DNA from: an uncultured Ruminococcus sp.
Lineage (GTDB): Bacteria; Bacillota; Clostridia; Oscillospirales; Ruminococcaceae
Direction of reading: 5' to 3'
Assembly (NCBI GenBank): GCA_944388405.1
Contig: CALXIQ010000016.1
Location: 16,886 to 80,885 of the forward strand
Length of the DNA stretch: 64,000 nt
The notes under the pieces were generated by a model. It did not search any database and was not told the DNA's origin. It worked only from the letters and a program-made list of their open reading frames with translations. The translations under genes were made by a program, and so were the position numbers. This document shows positions 59,290 to 64,000 of this stretch, in pieces; position 1 is the first letter of the stretch, and the number at the start of each line of letters is the position of its first letter.

Positions 59290-60732
59290 ATGAAATTGGC
59301 AAAGAGAATTATGGCTGCTACGCTTGCGCTGACAATGACTGCCGGCTTGTTTGCCTGCGGCGATAATGAAGACACTTCTTCCGACGCCAGCTCGGTTGCT
59401 CCCGGCGTGGATCTTAACGCTGACCAGCAGGCTATGGTAGACGCATATGCTGATGACTCGCGTCTTGCCGATGTTGAGCTTGAAAACAAGACAATCACAT
59501 GGATGGCTCACTATGACATCAACCCGACCGAAGGAAAGGTTAAGTCGCCCGCAATGCAGCTTTTTGAAACCAAGTACGGTGGAACTATCGAGTGGCACCA
59601 GACAACTTGGGAGAACCGTTATACAGACCTGGCTTCTGCCGTTCTGTCCAACGAATCGCCTGACTTCTTCCCTGCTGATGATGGCGACGCATTCCCGAGA
59701 GGCGCTATCAGCCCGATGTTCCAGCCTATTGACGACATTATCGACCTTGATTCCGAGCTGTGGGCAGGTTCCAAGGAGCTTTGCGACCAGTTTGTATTCA
59801 GAGACAGCCATTATGTTGCTGCAATCGAGGCTACTCCTACATACGCTTGCGTTTACAACAAGACCACAATAGAAGCTAACGGTTTCGAAGATCCTGCTGA
59901 GCTTTACTGGGCAGGTGAATGGGACTGGGATGTATTTACTGACATGTGTATTGAGTTTACAGATTCTGAGCAGGATATGTACGCTCTTGACGGTTACTGG
60001 TACACTAACGCCCTTTCCGAAACCAGTGGCGTTCCGCTTATCGGACTTGAGGATGGAGTTATCGTTCAGAACATGAGCGACCCTGCAATTGAAAGAGTTC
60101 AGGAAAGAATGTACGATCTGCAGCTTAACGGCGTTGTATTCCCACGTGCCACAAACAACTGGGACACCAGAGGCGACGGCGCTAACGGAGAAGGACTGGG
60201 TTCATATCTGACGCTGTTTATTCCTATCGGACTTTATGCGCTTGAATGTCCTCCTGAATCAAGAGAGCCTTTCGGTCCCACCGAGGAAGTTATGTTTGTT
60301 CCTATGCCTAAGGAACCAGATTCTGATATAACCTACGCTTCTGCAAGAGTTCACGGTTATCTTATCTGCGCAGGTGCTCCCAACCCTGAGGGTGTTGCGG
60401 CATACCTTAACTGCGAGCAGGTTACAAACCAGGCAGAAGATCTCCAGCAGATTGAAACCGACACTCTCAAGAACGAATATGAGTGGACAGATGAAATGAT
60501 TGAGATGCGTGAAGAGCTTTACAGACTGGCAGCTGAGTACCCTGTATTTGACTTCATGTATGGTGTATCCGACGACCTTAAGAAGCAGATGGAAAGCGTT
60601 TCTCAGGCAACAATGATTTCCGGCGGAAACGCAACCACTTGGGGAGCTGCACGTGCAGAATATGAGTCGACAATTCAGTACCTTGTTGACGAAGCAAACG
60701 AGAGTTCGGGTGCCCTTGAAGACGTACGATAA
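59290..60732 (+). CDS. Extracellular solute-binding lipoprotein (ABC type, family 1)
   Basis: A 480-residue lipoprotein: signal peptide MKLAKRIMAATLALTMTAG, lipobox LFAC (Cys at residue 23), a Ser/Asp linker, then a two-lobed binding protein fold (TITWMAHYDINPTEG, LFETKYGGTIEWHQTTWENRY, GYWYTNALSETSGVP). Its aromatic richness and the LacI-like sites upstream suggest a carbohydrate ligand. No permease or ATPase follows: the gene is alone between its promoter and a terminator, so it must share a transporter encoded elsewhere, or act as a sensor. AAGGAGG lies twelve bases before the ATG, slightly far. Confidence 0.88.
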   Translation: MKLAKRIMAATLALTMTAGLFACGDNEDTSSDASSVAPGVDLNADQQAMVDAYADDSRLADVELENKTITWMAHYDINPTEGKVKSPAMQLFETKYGGTIEWHQTTWENRYTDLASAVLSNESPDFFPADDGDAFPRGAISPMFQPIDDIIDLDSELWAGSKELCDQFVFRDSHYVAAIEATPTYACVYNKTTIEANGFEDPAELYWAGEWDWDVFTDMCIEFTDSEQDMYALDGYWYTNALSETSGVPLIGLEDGVIVQNMSDPAIERVQERMYDLQLNGVVFPRATNNWDTRGDGANGEGLGSYLTLFIPIGLYALECPPESREPFGPTEEVMFVPMPKEPDSDITYASARVHGYLICAGAPNPEGVAAYLNCEQVTNQAEDLQQIETDTLKNEYEWTDEMIEMREELYRLAAEYPVFDFMYGVSDDLKKQMESVSQATMISGGNATTWGAARAEYESTIQYLVDEANESSGALEDVR

Positions 60733-60747
60733 TTAATCTAAATAATG

Positions 60748-60781
60748 ATAAGCTGCAGTCCAAGCTGCAGCTTATTTTTTT
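60748..60781 (+). terminator. Intrinsic terminator
   Basis: AAGCTGCAG and CTGCAGCTT form a 9-base-pair stem, then ATTTTTTT. Confidence 0.88.
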
Positions 60782-60853
60782 GCGCTTGAACGCTTAAATC
60801 TGTCGGTTATTTGTTGATTTGAGCCTGAATAAGCGAAAAATTTTTAAACGCTA

Positions 60854-60882
60854 TTGACAAAATCAAATCGTTACTATATAAT
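60854..60882 (+). promoter_or_regulatory. Sigma-A promoter of the riboswitch-ATPase transcript
   Basis: TTGACA, 17 bases, TATAAT. Confidence 0.88.
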
Positions 60883-60887
60883 AATAG

Positions 60888-61047
60888 GGTAAAAGAGAGT
60901 AGCTGGCGGAATTTCTTTGCAAGAAGATATTCTGTTTATGTTTGCGTCAATACGGTCGGCAGTCCGACCCGCTGCATATCTAAACGGCGAGACTTTTATT
61001 GAAACAATTGCGCTGCGCAGTTTTTCCAATAAACGTCTCGTTTTTTT
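60888..61047 (+). promoter_or_regulatory. yybP-ykoY (Mn2+) riboswitch with terminator
   Basis: The conserved blocks are all present: GAGAGTAGC, GCGTCAATACGG, CCGCTGCATA and GGCGAGACTTTTATTGAAA. The strand CGAGACTTTTATTG (60988-61001) that closes the aptamer can instead pair with CAATAAACGTCTCG (61027-61040) and give a terminator with seven T. So metal binding should prevent termination and turn the gene on, as known for this class. Confidence 0.9.
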
Positions 61048-61159
61048 ATGCCGGAACTGCGTTGACAACCTGTGGGGAATAATTCTTCCGTTGCGACTAT
61101 ACAGCTGCTTTCGGGGGAAAAATATTACCGACGGACCATTATTGAAAGGAATGTTGCAA

Positions 61160-63751
61160 ATGAGCGAACGCTATCGCCAGAAACCTGAGGAGCTTTATTC
61201 GGAATTTAATTCTTCCGAAAACGGCCTGACCTCTCAGCAGGCAGAAAAAAATTCGGAGAAGTACGGAAAAAACCAGATTTCGGAGGGCAAGAAAAAAAGC
61301 GCTCTGGTTATTTTTCTGGAGCAGTTTAAGGACTTTCTTGTAATAATACTTATAATCGCCGCAATTATATCCGCCTGCATGGGAGATGTTGAAAGCATGG
61401 TGGTTATTCTTGTGGTTATCACAATGAACGCCATACTGGGCACCGTTCAGACCCTTAAGGCGGAGAAATCTCTCAGCAATCTGAAAAAGCTGTCCTCGCC
61501 AAACGCCAAGGTAATGCGAAACGGCGAAGCGGTTATAATCCCATCGGAAGAGGTTACCGTAGGCGACGTGGTGCTGATTGAAGCCGGCGACCAGATTCCT
61601 GCGGACGGACGGCTGATAGAATGTGCCTCCGTTCAGGTAAACGAAAGCGCCCTTACCGGAGAAAGCGTGAATATCGACAAAAGTCTTGAAATCATCGACA
61701 GAGAATGTGCTCTGGGCGACCGCATAAACATGGTCTTTTCCGGCAGCTTCGTCACATACGGACGTGGAAAGTTTATTGTAACCGACATTGGTATGAACAC
61801 CGAGGTGGGCAAGATTGCTTCGCTTATTCAGAATGCGGAGGAAAGAAAAACCCCTTTGCAGCATTCTCTTGACACCTTCGGCAAAAAGCTGTCTATAGCT
61901 ATCCTTATAATCTGCGCTCTTGTTTTCGGTCTGAGCCTTATTCAGGCGGACGAAATAAACTCGGGCGAGGTAATGAACTCGCTGATGTTCGCTATCGCTC
62001 TGGCGGTTGCGGCAATTCCTGAGGCGTTAAGCTCTATTGTAACCATAGTGCTTTCCTTCGGCACACAGAAGATGTCCCGTGAAAACGCCATTATCCGTAA
62101 ACTTCAGGCGGTGGAGGGTTTAGGCTCGGTATCGGTTATCTGCTCCGATAAAACAGGCACTCTCACCCAGAACAAGATGACTGTAAGAAAGATTGTGGTG
62201 GACGGTCATATAATCTCCGCCGAGGATTCCAACCCCGACACGGCTAAGGAAAGAAACCTTATAGTGGCATCGGTGCTGTGCAACGACTCCCAGTGCAAGG
62301 ACGGAGTTGAAATAGGCGACCCCACAGAAACCGCCCTTATTAACTTTGCCCTGTCAAAGAATTTAAGCGACTCCAAAATAAGAAGCGATTATCCCAGAAT
62401 CAGCGAAATACCCTTTGATTCCGACAGAAAGCTTATGTCTACCCTCAATGTTGTAAACGGCGAAAATATCATGTTTACCAAGGGCGCGACGGACGTTCTG
62501 TTAAACAGAATGACCTGCTCCGAGGAAGTCAAGGAGCAGATAAAGGAGCAGGTTGCCGACCTTTCTGCGCAGGGTCTTAGAATACTCTGCTTTGCTTCCA
62601 AAAAATTTGACGGTAAAAAAATCACGGTGGAGGATGAATGTGGTCTTGACTTTATAGGTCTTATGGCAATGATGGATCCGCCGAGAGCGGAATCAAAGCC
62701 TGCCGTTGAGGAATGTAAAATGGCAGGAATAAAGCCTGTTATGATTACCGGCGACCATGTTGTAACCGCCTCCGCCATAGCCAAGGAGATAGGTATTCTC
62801 AACGATTTCTCAGAGGCTGTGGAAGGTTCTGCAATCGACGGACTTACCGACGAACAGCTGGTTGATTTCGTTAAGGACAAATCTGTATACGCCAGAGTTA
62901 CTCCCGAACACAAGATAAGAATCGTCAAAGCATGGCAGAGCAACGACAAGATTGTGGCTATGACCGGCGACGGAGTAAACGATGCTCCCGCTCTGAAGCA
63001 GGCTGACGTAGGCGTTGCTATGGGAATCACGGGAACAGAGGTTGCAAAGGACGCTGCTTCGATGGTGCTTGCCGACGACAATTTCGCCACCATAGTCAAG
63101 GCGGTTAAAAACGGCAGAAACATTTACGAGAACATCAAAAAGGCTATTCTCTTCCTACTTTCGGGCAACCTTGCGGGAATTATAACGGTGCTGTTCTGCT
63201 CACTGCTGGCACTGCCCGTTCCTTTTGCGGCGATTCATCTGCTGTTTATAAACCTGCTTACCGACTCGCTGCCTGCAATCGCTCTGGGACTTGAACCTCA
63301 CACCGACAGCGTTATGAAGCAAAAGCCCCGCCGTGCGGGAGAAACTATTCTCACAAAACCTTTTATGCTGAGAATAGGCTATTCTGGACTGGTTATAAGC
63401 GTTGCCACAATTGCCGCATTCCTGCTGGGAAATCACTACATGGGCGCAGAAGCCGCCAGCACTATGGCGTTTGCAACGCTGTGTATGTCAAGACTTTTCC
63501 ACGGATTCAGCTGCAAGACCGACGGACCTGTTATTTTCACCAGGAGAATGTTCAACAACCGCTTCGGCATACTTGCCTTTGTAATAGGAATGCTGCTTAT
63601 CAACTGCGTGCTGCTTATCCCCGGTCTTTCGGGCTTGTTCAAAGTGGTTAAGCTTTCGGGAGCGCTGCTTGCCGCAACCTACGGCTTGAGCTTCGGTTCT
63701 ATGATAGTAATCCAGATTATAAAAGCAATATTTTTCAGGGAGAAAAAATAA
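61160..63751 (+). CDS. P-type cation ATPase (Ca2+/Mn2+ type)
   Basis: An 863-residue type II P-type ATPase. Parts in order: N-terminal cation domain, TGES in the actuator (NESALTGESVNIDK), M4 AIPEALSSIV, phosphorylation site VICSDKTGTLTQNKM, nucleotide domain with MFTKGATDVLL, hinge MTGDGVNDAPALKQADVG and a C-terminal cation domain with NLLTDSLPAIALG. M5 reads LLSGNLAGII, without the second acidic ligand of sarcoplasmic pumps, hinting at a single ion site. Calcium pumps have this look, but control by a manganese riboswitch makes Mn2+ export likely. The frame opens at 60917 within the riboswitch; ATG at 61160 has AAAGGA nine bases upstream. Confidence 0.94.
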   Translation: MSERYRQKPEELYSEFNSSENGLTSQQAEKNSEKYGKNQISEGKKKSALVIFLEQFKDFLVIILIIAAIISACMGDVESMVVILVVITMNAILGTVQTLKAEKSLSNLKKLSSPNAKVMRNGEAVIIPSEEVTVGDVVLIEAGDQIPADGRLIECASVQVNESALTGESVNIDKSLEIIDRECALGDRINMVFSGSFVTYGRGKFIVTDIGMNTEVGKIASLIQNAEERKTPLQHSLDTFGKKLSIAILIICALVFGLSLIQADEINSGEVMNSLMFAIALAVAAIPEALSSIVTIVLSFGTQKMSRENAIIRKLQAVEGLGSVSVICSDKTGTLTQNKMTVRKIVVDGHIISAEDSNPDTAKERNLIVASVLCNDSQCKDGVEIGDPTETALINFALSKNLSDSKIRSDYPRISEIPFDSDRKLMSTLNVVNGENIMFTKGATDVLLNRMTCSEEVKEQIKEQVADLSAQGLRILCFASKKFDGKKITVEDECGLDFIGLMAMMDPPRAESKPAVEECKMAGIKPVMITGDHVVTASAIAKEIGILNDFSEAVEGSAIDGLTDEQLVDFVKDKSVYARVTPEHKIRIVKAWQSNDKIVAMTGDGVNDAPALKQADVGVAMGITGTEVAKDAASMVLADDNFATIVKAVKNGRNIYENIKKAILFLLSGNLAGIITVLFCSLLALPVPFAAIHLLFINLLTDSLPAIALGLEPHTDSVMKQKPRRAGETILTKPFMLRIGYSGLVISVATIAAFLLGNHYMGAEAASTMAFATLCMSRLFHGFSCKTDGPVIFTRRMFNNRFGILAFVIGMLLINCVLLIPGLSGLFKVVKLSGALLAATYGLSFGSMIVIQIIKAIFFREKK

Positions 63752-63770
63752 GGCTGATTTTTAGCTGAGC

Positions 63771-63820
63771 CAACAGCGTTTCCGCTCATTGCAGCAGAAA
63801 CGCTGTTGTAATTTTACTGC
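63771..63820 (+). terminator. Intrinsic terminator after the P-type ATPase
   Basis: AACAGCGTTTC and GAAACGCTGTT form an 11-base-pair stem, followed by GTAATTTTAC. Confidence 0.75.
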
Positions 63821-63980
63821 AGGTCTTGTTATCCTGCCAGCAGAAAGGATAAAAACCCCACCCTTACGCCGCTGTTGTTATGCTACAATAGATAGTAGAC
63901 AATAAAAAAGAAGAACAACTCCAAAAATGATATAATGTTAAGTACCACCAAAACAAAGTATCAAAAAGGGAGTTGTTCTG

Positions 63981-64000
63981 ATGAATAGTATAGCACAGGA
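63981..64000 (+). CDS. Start of a truncated gene, possibly a transposase
   Basis: Only MNSIAQ is inside the window. ATG at 63981 has GGGAG upstream. Before it, AGAACAACTCC (63912-63922) and GGAGTTGTTCT (63969-63979) form an 11-base inverted repeat around GATATAAT, an arrangement seen at the ends of some insertion sequences. Evidence is slight. Confidence 0.3.

Noticed and set aside
60917..61159. 81-codon N-terminal extension of the P-type ATPase
   Set aside because: It translates the riboswitch and its terminator; ATG 61160 has a proper binding site and gives a normal N-terminus.

Overview
The window reads as a chromosomal segment of a low-to-moderate GC, spore-forming Clostridia bacterium, most likely of the Ruminococcaceae/Oscillospiraceae type. 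The reasons are the spoIVB-spo0A pair, gpr next to rpsT, a fabK-type fatty acid operon, GGAGG ribosome binding sites, tRNA genes with encoded CCA, and consensus TTGACA-17-TATAAT promoters. No species can be named from the sequence alone. There is no CRISPR array, prophage or rRNA. One possible insertion-sequence start sits at the extreme right edge.

Layout. 1-700: end of groEL and a tRNA-Arg. 1.0-6.5 kb (minus): an envelope-like locus with cardiolipin synthase, several unrecognised membrane proteins and an OmpR-type two-component system; two of the membrane proteins share a repeated transmembrane module. 6.8-8.6 kb: two exported or membrane-anchored proteins behind near-identical promoters of alternative-sigma type, plus a small unknown gene. 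8.7-11.1 kb: a MATE pump with a long structured leader, then tRNA-Thr, tRNA-Tyr and tRNA-Ala and a second copy of a tRNA-linked repeat. 11.3-14.8 kb: a gene with two good start sites, a cytidylate-kinase-like protein and an amidohydrolase. 14.9-18.7 kb: alpha-glucan phosphorylase and 4-alpha-glucanotransferase. 19.2-22.0 kb: an XRE regulator divergent from a NatAB-like ABC transporter. 22.1-33.1 kb: a type II fatty acid synthesis and acetyl-CoA carboxylase operon (fabH-fabK-esterase-fabG-fabF-accB-fabZ-accC-accD-accA-acpP) with fabD divergent. 33.1-40.1 kb: dCMP-type deaminase, GH51 arabinofuranosidase, radC, tex and prfC. 40.1-44.7 kb: an XRE regulator facing a lipoprotein gene across a perfect inverted repeat, an A24 peptidase, and a TetR-MATE pair. 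44.9-49.4 kb: LUD protein, recG, and a DtxR-like regulator with a small membrane peptide and rubrerythrin. 49.5-53.5 kb: an acetyltransfer module of MBOAT plus DHHW protein and a membrane protein. 53.7-59.0 kb: spoIVB, spo0A, rplJL, rpsT and gpr. 59.0-64.0 kb: an orphan sugar-binding-type lipoprotein with LacI-like sites, then a yybP-ykoY (manganese) riboswitch controlling a P-type cation ATPase.

The points most worth following are: Spo0A carries Glu in place of the phosphoacceptor Asp; the DtxR-like regulator has recognisable operator boxes but lacks the usual metal ligands and appears to control a 48-residue membrane peptide; a duplicated Gly-Met-Cys...Trp...Pro-Gly membrane module flanks a two-component system that has PhoP-like direct repeats; two neighbouring genes share a non-housekeeping promoter; and a long inverted-repeat operator lies between an XRE gene and a lipoprotein gene.
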